Positions 1 to 5,923 of a DNA stretch of 5,923 nucleotides are shown here, piece by piece (within the stretch, counting starts at the first letter, position 1; each line of letters starts with the position of its first letter). The position numbers were made by a program, and so were the translations under genes. The stretch spans positions 1 through 5,923 of the forward strand of contig CAZAIO010000142.1 of NCBI GenBank assembly GCA_964485235.1, in the 5' to 3' direction. The notes below the pieces were generated by a model. The model was given only the letters and a program-made list of their open reading frames with translations. It ran no database searches and was not told the DNA's origin. This stretch comes from CAZAIO01 sp964485235. GTDB taxonomy: Bacteria; Chloroflexota; Dehalococcoidia; GIF9; UBA5629.

Positions 1-1
1 A

Positions 2-1384
2 AAGCTTACTCTAGGTCTTGTTTCCGTTAAGTTGAAAGAGCGCGGCGGCAACATCAGAAAAAAAGTAGCGCTTAATACTATACAGGTCGGGACGAGTTTT
101 ACTCTCGGCGCATTCGAAATCGAAGCGTTTTCAGTGTGTCACAGCATACCTGACTCAATCGGCCTGATAATCCGCACGCCGGTAGGAAATATAGTACACA
201 GCGGCGATTTCAAGATCGATTACACTCCTGTTGACGGCAAACCGTCCGATCTATCCAGGCTGGCACATGTCGGAGCGGAGGGTGTATTGCTTCTTCTCGC
301 CGATTCTACATATGCCGACCTGCCGGGCTATACATTATCGGAAAGCGTCGTTGGTGAAACACTTGGCCACATCATTTCCGAAGCCCCCGGAAGAGTAATC
401 ATTGCAACGTTTGCTTCTCTCATTTCTCGCATACAGCAAATAATCGATGCAGCAGCGAAATATCACAGATATGTATTCATCCAGGGGCGAAGCATGAAAG
501 ATACCGTCCGTATGGCGCTCGATCTCGGTTACTTGAAAGCACCTGCCGATATTTTACGTCGTTCCGACGAAATGAACCGTTTTCATCCCGACCAGATTAT
601 TCTCCTTACCACGGGCAGCCAGGGTGAACCGACTTCCGCGCTGGTGCGTATCACCAACGGCGATAATAGCCAGATACGTATTACACCAGGTGACACGGTG
701 ATAATATCCGCTACACCGATACCGGGAAATGAATCCTTGATCAACCGGACTATAGACAATCTTTTCAGGCAGGGAGCACATGTAATTTATTCCAGAATTT
801 CTCAGGTACATGTTCATGGACATGCAAGCCAGGAAGAGTTAAAACTTCTCTTCAATCTGGTCAAACCGGACTATTTTGTGCCTATTCACGGAGAATACCG
901 TCATCTCAGCCACCATGCCAAGCTGGCCGAGGAAATTGGTATACCCCCGCAAAATATCTTTATACTTGAAAACGGCGATATCCTCGAACTGAGCAAGGAA
1001 AAAGCCGAAATAAAAGGCAGCGTTCCGGCTGACAATGTATTCGTAGATGGCCTTGTTCTGGGTACTCAGGCGGGAATTGTCCTTCGCGACCGTAAATTAT
1101 TGTCCAGGGACGGAATTGTCGTTGCGATTATTGCCGTTGATAAAAAGAAAGGAACCCTCGTTGGACGCCCGGACCTTATCTCCAGAGGATTTGTCGATAC
1201 GACTAATGGTAGTTCCATCCTTGAAGATGCAAGGGACCTTATCGTCACGACGTTAAGCCACAGCGGCAAATACCCTATTGAAAGAAGCTCCGTCCACACG
1301 AAGGTAAAAGACACGTTAGGAAAATTTTTATACGAACATACGAAGCGCCGCCCGATGATTATCACCACGATAATTGAAGTGTAA
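2..1384 (+). CDS. rnj: Ribonuclease J (5'-truncated by the window edge)
   Basis: RNase J is a cytoplasmic, metal-dependent 5'-3' exo/endoribonuclease of the metallo-beta-lactamase/beta-CASP family that processes mRNA and rRNA. The frame is open from base 2, and the residues before the first possible start (TTG at 32) already match the family (KLTLGLVSVK), so the gene continues upstream. About 460 residues are present against roughly 555 in full-length proteins, so about 95 N-terminal residues, including the HxHxDH metal motif, lie outside. Visible motifs include HSIPDS (140-157) and HSGDF (197-211), which carry metal-site residues of the lactamase fold. The beta-CASP part has DSTYAD (302-319), ATFASLISR (404-430), TTGSQGEP (608-631) and ISATPIPGNE (704-733). 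VHGHAS (812-829) and PIHGEYRHL (881-907) follow, then the C-terminal domain ending KRRPMIITTIIEV. ftsK starts six bases downstream. I see no frameshift or missing key residue in the visible part. Whether it corresponds to J1 or J2 of two-copy species cannot be told. Confidence 0.96.
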   Translation, partial: KLTLGLVSVKLKERGGNIRKKVALNTIQVGTSFTLGAFEIEAFSVCHSIPDSIGLIIRTPVGNIVHSGDFKIDYTPVDGKPSDLSRLAHVGAEGVLLLLADSTYADLPGYTLSESVVGETLGHIISEAPGRVIIATFASLISRIQQIIDAAAKYHRYVFIQGRSMKDTVRMALDLGYLKAPADILRRSDEMNRFHPDQIILLTTGSQGEPTSALVRITNGDNSQIRITPGDTVIISATPIPGNESLINRTIDNLFRQGAHVIYSRISQVHVHGHASQEELKLLFNLVKPDYFVPIHGEYRHLSHHAKLAEEIGIPPQNIFILENGDILELSKEKAEIKGSVPADNVFVDGLVLGTQAGIVLRDRKLLSRDGIVVAIIAVDKKKGTLVGRPDLISRGFVDTTNGSSILEDARDLIVTTLSHSGKYPIERSSVHTKVKDTLGKFLYEHTKRRPMIITTIIEV

Positions 1385-1390
1385 ATTGTC

Positions 1391-3574
1391 ATGGCTACAA
1401 GGAAAAGAAAAACAAAGAAACCCGCAACACGCACGACGCGAAAGAAATCGGCAAAGAAATCGTCGTTTCTCGGCAAGTTCTTCCGGTTCATTTTTTCGCC
1501 TCCTGTTCTTACTATTGCTGCTATTATCATCGCTGCCGTTCTCATTTACTGGTTTTCACCTGCCATCGTCCGATGGGTTAAAAGTACATGGGAAAGCATG
1601 GTGTCTACGTTCGGAATAGGACTGGCTCTAATCCTCCTCGCTCTGCTTACCGTTGTCGGGATGATTGTCAATGAGAAAGGTCCACTCCTGTACAAGCGCT
1701 GGAATATTGTGCTCGGAACTATAATCTTTGCCGTCGCATTCTGGGGTCTGATGACCTTTTTCTCCGGACCGCTTGGGGGATCAATAGGTGAGAGCATAAT
1801 CGGCAGTTCTACGGTAAATGGAATTCTCCGGCTATGCGGGCTTGTTTTTCTGGGTCTTCTATTCGTTGCATTTCGCGGCACTACAGGGGCACTGGGAAAG
1901 ACTGCGATATTCATTGGTAAAAGCCTGACCGCACTCTTTCAGTCAATGGGAAAAACATCGCAGGGTAAAACGAAAACCGTAAAAAGACCGGCACCGTCCA
2001 TATTGCCTGCGGAAGAGCCGGTAATAGAACCTGAGCCTGCCCGTGCAATTCACGAAGAGCCGGTAATTGAACCGCCCCCACATCCTATCGCCGCAGCGGA
2101 ACCTGTTGTCACGGAAACATGGGAACCCGGCAAATATCAACCTGAATTAACTGTCGGAGGCTGGCAATTGCCCCCGATCGGCATTCTGGAAAAATCAATT
2201 GAAACCGACATTACTCAGCCGGAAGTAGAAAAACGGGGACAGCTAATAGTGGAGGCACTGGCAAGCTACAACGTCGAAGGGAAGATTTCACAGATAAATA
2301 CCGGCCCTACCGTCACCCAGTTCTGTGTAGAGCCCGGCTGGGACCGGAAATACAAGGAAATAAAGGAAAAGGACAAAGACGGCAACGTTGTAGTACGCAA
2401 AGAAGAGATATCGCGGACAAGAGTGAAAGTAGAACGTATAAGCTCGTTATCGAATGACCTGGCCCTTGCTCTGGCTGCACCGGGTATTCGAATCGAAGCT
2501 CCAATTCCGGGAAAACCCTGGGTAGGTATAGAAGTACCGAACGCTACATTCGGTTCTGTTAACCTGCGCAGTATATTAGAGTCAAATGCATACCAAAAAA
2601 GCAAAACAAAATCGAACCTGACATTGGCACTCGGCAAAGGTGCCGGTGGTGAAACCTTAGTGGCAGACCTTGCCAAAATGCCCCACCTGCTCATTGCAGG
2701 TTCCACAGGCAGCGGTAAGAGCGTTTTTATCAACTCATCGATTTGTTGCCTTCTTACCTGTAACACACCCGATGATTTGAAATTTATCATGATCGATCCC
2801 AAGCGCGTCGAGCTGGTCACATTCGACGGCCTTCCCCATCTTATATCTCCCGTAGTAGTCGATACACAAAAAGCTGTCCTGTCTCTGCGCTGGCTTACTC
2901 AGGAAATGGACGACCGCTACCGGAAGTTTTCTCAGGCAGGTGCCCGTAATATCGATGGATATAACAAAGACCGGCCTCCCGGTGAAAAAATGCCCTATAT
3001 AGCGCTGGTAATCGATGAACTGGCAGATCTCATGATGACCTCTTTCGACGAGGTAGAACATACATTATGTAGACTCGCACAACTCGCCCGCGCAACCGGA
3101 ATCCATCTGATCGTTGCCACACAACGGCCGTCGGTCGATGTTGTAACCGGTCTTATAAAAGCGAACTTCCCTACCCGTATCAGCTTTGCTCTTACATCGC
3201 AAGTCGACTCCAGGACCATTCTTGACGCAGCAGGAGCCGATAAGTTACTCGGCAGAGGAGACATGCTCTATCTATCCACCGACGCCAGTAAACCAAAACG
3301 CATGCAGGGACCTTTTCTCTCGGATGCAGAGATCGACAGGCTGGTCAATTTCTGGCGTACCCAGCACAAAGGTGAAATAGCACCTGTTATATTTGAAAAT
3401 ATGGTTGAGTTAGAAACTGAGTCTAAAGAGGAGGAAGACCCCTTGCTTGAAGCCGCCCGGCAAATTGCCGAGGAAGCGGACAATTGCTCTGCTTCCTTCT
3501 TACAACGCCGTCTCCACATCGGCTATCCCAGGGCTGCAAGGCTCTTCGACAAATTGAAAGAAGAAGGGTATTAA
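1391..3574 (+). CDS. ftsK: FtsK/SpoIIIE-type septal DNA translocase
   Basis: This is a membrane-anchored, hexameric ATP-driven DNA pump that clears chromosomal DNA from the division septum. The 727-residue protein has a Lys/Arg-rich start (1-30), four predicted membrane helices (about 37-56, 74-94, 104-124, 143-162) and a Pro/Glu-rich linker (about 199-247). The translocase core follows, with GPTVTQFCVEPG (305-316), Walker A GSTGSGKS (437-444), Walker B IALVIDEL (537-544), VATQRPSVDVVTG (575-587) and a final winged-helix gamma region with LLQRR-like FLQRRLHIGYPRAARLFDK (703-721). Two features are unusual. A charged stretch of about 25 residues (317-343) is inserted after GPTVTQ. The protein also stops at KLKEEGY, where family members usually go on some 15-20 residues through GP...KPREVL-like sequence. 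The ATG lies six bases after the RNase J stop with only a weak GAAGTG ribosome-binding candidate (1376-1381), suggesting coupled translation. The start is supported by the basic N-terminus before the first helix. Confidence 0.96.
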   Translation: MATRKRKTKKPATRTTRKKSAKKSSFLGKFFRFIFSPPVLTIAAIIIAAVLIYWFSPAIVRWVKSTWESMVSTFGIGLALILLALLTVVGMIVNEKGPLLYKRWNIVLGTIIFAVAFWGLMTFFSGPLGGSIGESIIGSSTVNGILRLCGLVFLGLLFVAFRGTTGALGKTAIFIGKSLTALFQSMGKTSQGKTKTVKRPAPSILPAEEPVIEPEPARAIHEEPVIEPPPHPIAAAEPVVTETWEPGKYQPELTVGGWQLPPIGILEKSIETDITQPEVEKRGQLIVEALASYNVEGKISQINTGPTVTQFCVEPGWDRKYKEIKEKDKDGNVVVRKEEISRTRVKVERISSLSNDLALALAAPGIRIEAPIPGKPWVGIEVPNATFGSVNLRSILESNAYQKSKTKSNLTLALGKGAGGETLVADLAKMPHLLIAGSTGSGKSVFINSSICCLLTCNTPDDLKFIMIDPKRVELVTFDGLPHLISPVVVDTQKAVLSLRWLTQEMDDRYRKFSQAGARNIDGYNKDRPPGEKMPYIALVIDELADLMMTSFDEVEHTLCRLAQLARATGIHLIVATQRPSVDVVTGLIKANFPTRISFALTSQVDSRTILDAAGADKLLGRGDMLYLSTDASKPKRMQGPFLSDAEIDRLVNFWRTQHKGEIAPVIFENMVELETESKEEEDPLLEAARQIAEEADNCSASFLQRRLHIGYPRAARLFDKLKEEGY
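2012..2073 (+). repeat. Two-copy in-frame direct repeat in the FtsK linker
   Basis: A 20-base unit beginning GAAGAGCCGGTAAT occurs at 2012-2031 and again at 2054-2073, with one mismatch and a 42-base period. It encodes EEPVIEP twice (residues 208-214 and 222-228) in the Pro/Glu-rich linker between the membrane domain and the motor. The 14-codon period keeps the frame. This looks like a small internal duplication in a length-tolerant linker, with no separate function evident. Confidence 0.75.
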
Positions 3575-3585
3575 ACTCTTCTTCT
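3559..3585 (+). terminator. Hairpin at the ftsK/uvrB convergence, possible terminator
   Basis: AGAAGAAGGGT (3559-3569) pairs with ACTCTTCTTCT (3575-3585), giving an 11-bp stem with one G-U wobble and a five-base loop (ATTAA) that holds part of the ftsK stop codon. No U-run follows on the + strand (CACTTCAATAA comes next), so it is not a textbook intrinsic terminator. Read on the - strand, the same arms contain one C-A mismatch and are followed by the pyrimidine-rich TTCAATTTG, so it could also act on uvrB transcripts. The position between convergent genes supports a role in ending transcription or protecting 3' ends, but the missing U-run leaves this uncertain. Confidence 0.4.
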
Positions 3586-3617
3586 CACTTCAATAAACAC
3601 ATCGTTCCCGGTAGAAA

Positions 3618-5609
3618 TTATGGTTTAATTCCCGGAGAAAGCAGGTTTTCACCTTTTCTCAGCTCGATAATCCTGTCCCTGAGCAGCGCGGCTTTTTCAA
3701 ACTCCAGGTTTTTAGCCGCTTTCTTCATCTGAGATTCGAGATCGCGTATCAGCTTCAATACTTCGTCGCGAGAAATCGGCGTAGCGGTATAGGGCACCTT
3801 GCCCTCGGCCACAACTTTCACCCGCTCAATAATATCCTTCACAGCCTTTTTAATGCCTTGAGGAGTAATGCCGTGTTCCTTATTATATGCTTCCTGAATT
3901 GCACGGCGACGGTAGGTCTCATCGATTGCCTCCCGCATCGAGCCTGTTACCGTATCCGCATACATGATCACATGTCCGTCGACATGGCGTGCTGCGCGAC
4001 CCATCGTCTGGATCAAAGCCCCTTTCGACCTTAAATAGCCTTCTTTGTCCGCATCCAAGATAGCCACAAGGCTTACTTCAGGCAGATCCAGCCCTTCCCT
4101 CAGCAAATTAATTCCTACAACTACATCATAGACACCCAGCCTGAGATCGCGAAGAATCTCTACCCGTTCAAGTGTATCCACCTCGGAGTGTATATAATGC
4201 GTTTTTATCTCCATTTCTCTCAGGTATTCGGACAGCTCTTCAGCCATTCTTTTCGTTAGCGTTGTCACGAGGCACCGCTCGCCTTTCGCAACACATCGCT
4301 TTATCTGCTCCATTAAATCGTCGATCTGCCCGTGAGTGGGTTTCACCTCGATTGTCGGCTCCAGCAGTCCTGTCGGCCGTATTAACTGCTCGACTATCTT
4401 CTGACTGTGTTCGTATTCATAAGGCCCCGGCGTCGCCGAAACATAGATGACCTGATTGATATGCCTGTCGAATTCATCGAACCGCAAAGGTCGGTTGTCC
4501 AGTGCCGACGGCAGTCGAAAACCATACTCGATAAGGGTGTTTTTCCTTGAGCGGTCGCCATTATACATACCCCTGACCTGGGGCAATGTCATATGAGACT
4601 CATCGATAAACATCAGGAAATCATCGGGAAAATAGTCCAGCAAAGTCCACGGTGCGCTTCCGGCAGGACGCCTTTGAAGATGCCGTGAATAATTTTCAAT
4701 CCCGTTGCAGTATCCCAACTCGTTGAGCATTTCAATGTCGTAATTTGTTCGCATTTCAAGCCGCTGCGCTTCCAGAAGTTTGTTATTTTGTTTAAGCTCA
4801 TTCAATCGTACATCCAGTTCGACCTTTATATCTTCTATTGCATCATGAATTTTTTCCTGAGACGTTACAAAATGTTTTGCCGGATATATGTCGATGCTGT
4901 CGCGCTCGGATAAAATTTCGCCCGTAACCGGATCAATTTCGACGATCCGTTCGATCTCATTGCCCCAGTACTCGATCCGCACCGCCGTCTCTTCATATGA
5001 AGGCTGGACCTCCAGAGTATCGCCCCGTATGCGGAACTTGCCCCTGGCAAACTCGAAATCATTTCGCTCATACTGCATATCGACAAGACGCCGGACCAGT
5101 TTATTCCTGTTATACTCTTCACCTTTTTTAACATTTACAACGAAGCTGTAATACTCTTCCGGTTCGCCCAGGCCGTAGATACAGGAGACGGACGCGACAA
5201 TCAATACATCTCTGCGGCTCAATAATGCATGGGTCGCCGCATGACGCAGTTTATCTATCTCTTCGTTAATATCACTGTCTTTTTCAATATATGTATCCGT
5301 CACCGGGTTATATGCTTCGGGCTGATAGTAATCGTAATAGCTCACAAAATACTCGACTCCGTTGTCAGGAAAGAACTCTTTGAACTCCGTAGCAAGCTGG
5401 GCGGCAAGCGTTTTATTGTGGCAGATAACCAGGGTCGGCCTTTGCACTTTCTCGATGACATTTGCCATGATAAAAGTCTTCCCGCTTCCTGTTACCCCCA
5501 GTAAAGTCTGTTTCCGCAGCTTGCTGTTTATTCCGTCGGCAAGCTCCTGAACAGCCCTCGGCTGGTCGCCGGTCATCCGCAATTCCGATTGAATTTTAAA
5601 TAAAGACAC
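3618..5609 (-). CDS. uvrB: Excinuclease ABC subunit B (UvrB)
   Basis: UvrB is the cytoplasmic damage-verifying helicase-like subunit of nucleotide excision repair. It is loaded by UvrA and then recruits UvrC for incision. The 663-residue length is normal. Visible in order are the TGDQP motif near the N-terminus (13-17), Walker A GVTGSGKT (38-45) and the damage-probing beta-hairpin region YYDYYQPEAY (91-100). These are followed by the UvrA-interacting domain 2 (about 150-250), DESH Walker B (336-339), VSATPGPYE (390-398), GINLLREGLDLPEVSL (499-514), QTMGRAARH (534-542) and a complete C-terminal UVR domain (about 613-650) for UvrC contact. All key helicase motifs are intact. The start is a GTG at 5607-5609. 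It is favoured over the internal ATG at codon 12 because FKIQSEL precedes TGDQP as in homologues, and AGGA lies 7 bases upstream. The gene converges on ftsK with 43 bases between stop codons and appears to have its own upstream region. Confidence 0.98.
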   Translation of the reverse strand: MSLFKIQSELRMTGDQPRAVQELADGINSKLRKQTLLGVTGSGKTFIMANVIEKVQRPTLVICHNKTLAAQLATEFKEFFPDNGVEYFVSYYDYYQPEAYNPVTDTYIEKDSDINEEIDKLRHAATHALLSRRDVLIVASVSCIYGLGEPEEYYSFVVNVKKGEEYNRNKLVRRLVDMQYERNDFEFARGKFRIRGDTLEVQPSYEETAVRIEYWGNEIERIVEIDPVTGEILSERDSIDIYPAKHFVTSQEKIHDAIEDIKVELDVRLNELKQNNKLLEAQRLEMRTNYDIEMLNELGYCNGIENYSRHLQRRPAGSAPWTLLDYFPDDFLMFIDESHMTLPQVRGMYNGDRSRKNTLIEYGFRLPSALDNRPLRFDEFDRHINQVIYVSATPGPYEYEHSQKIVEQLIRPTGLLEPTIEVKPTHGQIDDLMEQIKRCVAKGERCLVTTLTKRMAEELSEYLREMEIKTHYIHSEVDTLERVEILRDLRLGVYDVVVGINLLREGLDLPEVSLVAILDADKEGYLRSKGALIQTMGRAARHVDGHVIMYADTVTGSMREAIDETYRRRAIQEAYNKEHGITPQGIKKAVKDIIERVKVVAEGKVPYTATPISRDEVLKLIRDLESQMKKAAKNLEFEKAALLRDRIIELRKGENLLSPGIKP

Positions 5610-5616
5610 GTTTAAA

Positions 5617-5620
5617 TCCT
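5617..5620 (-). promoter_or_regulatory. uvrB Shine-Dalgarno sequence
   Basis: On the - strand AGGA is followed by a 7-base spacer (TTTAAAC) and then the GTG start of uvrB. This spacing is near ideal and is the main sequence reason for choosing the GTG over the downstream in-frame ATG. Confidence 0.75.
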
Positions 5621-5656
5621 GACGTTGCTTTATATAAACTATTCATCACTACTACT

Positions 5657-5662
5657 CTTATA
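5657..5662 (-). promoter_or_regulatory. Possible -10 element for uvrB
   Basis: On the - strand TATAAG matches the sigma-70 -10 consensus at five of six positions, about 48 bases upstream of the uvrB start. No convincing -35 hexamer lies 16-18 bases upstream; the nearest is TTATTA, with three of six matches. A second AT-rich stretch, TTTATATAAAG, lies nearer the gene. This is a weak candidate supported only by position and the -10 match. Confidence 0.22.
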
Positions 5663-5674
5663 ATCAAATCCGGT

Positions 5675-5818
5675 ACAGGTAATAATTGAAGCTGTAACAG
5701 GCAATCTGCAATTAATTGTTAATCCACAGAACTTATTTCCTGTATATACATGATAGCACACGTACTTTATTTAGAAGCAATACAGGTAAAGTTTTAATAA
5801 TACAGGAAACACAGGTAA
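5675..5818. repeat. Cluster of six ACAGGNAA elements upstream of uvrB
   Basis: The 8-base word ACAGGNAA occurs on the + strand at 5675-5682 (ACAGGTAA), 5697-5704 (ACAGGCAA), 5782-5789 (ACAGGTAA), 5802-5809 (ACAGGAAA) and 5811-5818 (ACAGGTAA), and inverted at 5736-5743 (TTTCCTGT). Start-to-start spacings are 22 bases for the first pair and 20 for the third pair, near two helical turns, with the last copy 9 bases on. By eye I find the word only once elsewhere, inverted inside ftsK at 2754-2761. By a simple 4^7 estimate about 0.03 copies are expected on both strands of a 232-base gap. The position suggests protein-binding sites controlling uvrB or the gene upstream of it, but no regulator is recognised. 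Confidence 0.6.
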
Positions 5819-5841
5819 TTGCCGACAAATGCTAAAGCTGA

Positions 5842-5923
5842 TCAAATCGTTGCAAGCTGTTTAAGGGTAAGCCGTACCTTCTCTTCGAGCGTAAGGTCTT
5901 TGGAGTCCGGTAATGTTGATACA
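5842..5923 (-). CDS. C-terminal end of an unidentified protein (truncated)
   Basis: Reading leftward from the window edge, one frame stays open for 26 codons to a TGA at 5842-5844. The encoded tail ends LTLEEKVRLTLKQLATI, a charged amphipathic helix-like sequence typical of a real protein C-terminus. Its start and most of the gene lie beyond the window. The other two - strand frames also meet stops and give less protein-like sequence. I do not recognise the family. It lies on the same strand as uvrB, 232 bases upstream, so it is probably a separate transcription unit. Confidence 0.45.
   Translation of the reverse strand, partial: VSTLPDSKDLTLEEKVRLTLKQLATI

Larger units (their letters stand above)
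5610..5841. other. Intergenic region between uvrB and the upstream gene
   Basis: This 232-base AT-rich gap holds the uvrB ribosome-binding site, a weak -10 candidate, the ACAGGNAA cluster, a perfect 10-bp palindrome TGTATATACA (5741-5750) overlapping the inverted copy, and a short hyphenated palindrome CTGTAACAG (5692-5700). I see no tRNA or ncRNA, no convincing terminator hairpin after the upstream gene, and no open reading frame longer than about 16 codons with convincing signals. Confidence 0.7.

Noticed and set aside
32..34. TTG as the start of the RNase J gene
   Set aside because: The ten codons before it are open and match conserved RNase J sequence, and starting here would delete the essential metal-binding motif; the gene is truncated by the window edge.
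1066..1545. A 159-codon - strand frame spanning the RNase J/ftsK junction, with hydrophobic stretches
   Set aside because: The hydrophobic part is the antisense of the first FtsK membrane helix region and the RNase J C-terminus; the frame overlaps two real genes and has no family resemblance.
2266..2820. A 184-codon open frame on the - strand, the longest of several antisense frames inside ftsK
   Set aside because: It lies wholly inside the well-supported ftsK gene, and its translation is low-complexity Arg/Ser/Thr-rich with no recognisable motif; it is a shadow frame.
5720..5728. TAATCCACA, one mismatch from the DnaA box TTATCCACA
   Set aside because: It is a single imperfect site with no second box nearby and no dnaA or dnaN gene; it is expected by chance in AT-rich DNA.
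5740..5755. CTGTATATACATGATA, resembling half of an E. coli LexA box
   Set aside because: The first half matches CTGT-N8-ACAG, but the second half reads GATA rather than ACAG. I also found no Bacillus-type GAAC-N4-GTTC box in the gap.
1..5923. A novel defence, mobile or biosynthetic system
   Set aside because: Nearly all the sequence is accounted for by RNase J, FtsK and UvrB, all standard core proteins with intact motifs. There are no transposase or phage genes, terminal inverted repeats or CRISPR repeats.

Overview
This is a bacterial chromosomal segment of ordinary housekeeping genes. It holds the 3' part of a ribonuclease J gene and a complete FtsK/SpoIIIE-type DNA translocase gene, both on the + strand. 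A complete uvrB gene lies on the - strand and converges on ftsK. Beyond uvrB come a 232-base AT-rich intergenic region and the last 26 codons of another - strand gene that runs off the window. Base composition looks moderate. RNase J next to ftsK, together with a charged insertion inside the FtsK translocase that I associate from memory with Chloroflexota-type FtsK proteins, suggests a Chloroflexota, possibly Dehalococcoidia-like, organism. This is inference from recall, not a database result.

Layout. Positions 2-1384 encode RNase J, which lacks its N-terminal part, including the HxHxDH metal motif, because the window starts inside the gene. Six bases later ftsK begins (1391-3574), so the two are very probably co-transcribed and perhaps translationally coupled. 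The ftsK stop codon sits in the loop of an 11-bp hairpin (3559-3585), and only 43 bases separate it from the uvrB stop codon. uvrB runs from a GTG start at 5609 to 3618, with a clear Shine-Dalgarno sequence 7 bases upstream of the start. The 5610-5841 gap contains six copies of the short word ACAGGNAA (five in one orientation, one inverted). This is the only part of the window whose structure the genes do not explain.

How the genes work together. RNase J acts in RNA maturation and decay. FtsK pumps chromosomal DNA across the division septum. UvrB is the damage-verification subunit of nucleotide excision repair. They share no pathway, and the arrangement reads as normal core genome. I found no mobile element, CRISPR array, RNA gene or novel multi-gene system. 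The points worth a second look are the repeated motif upstream of uvrB, the short C-terminus of FtsK and the hairpin at the ftsK/uvrB convergence.
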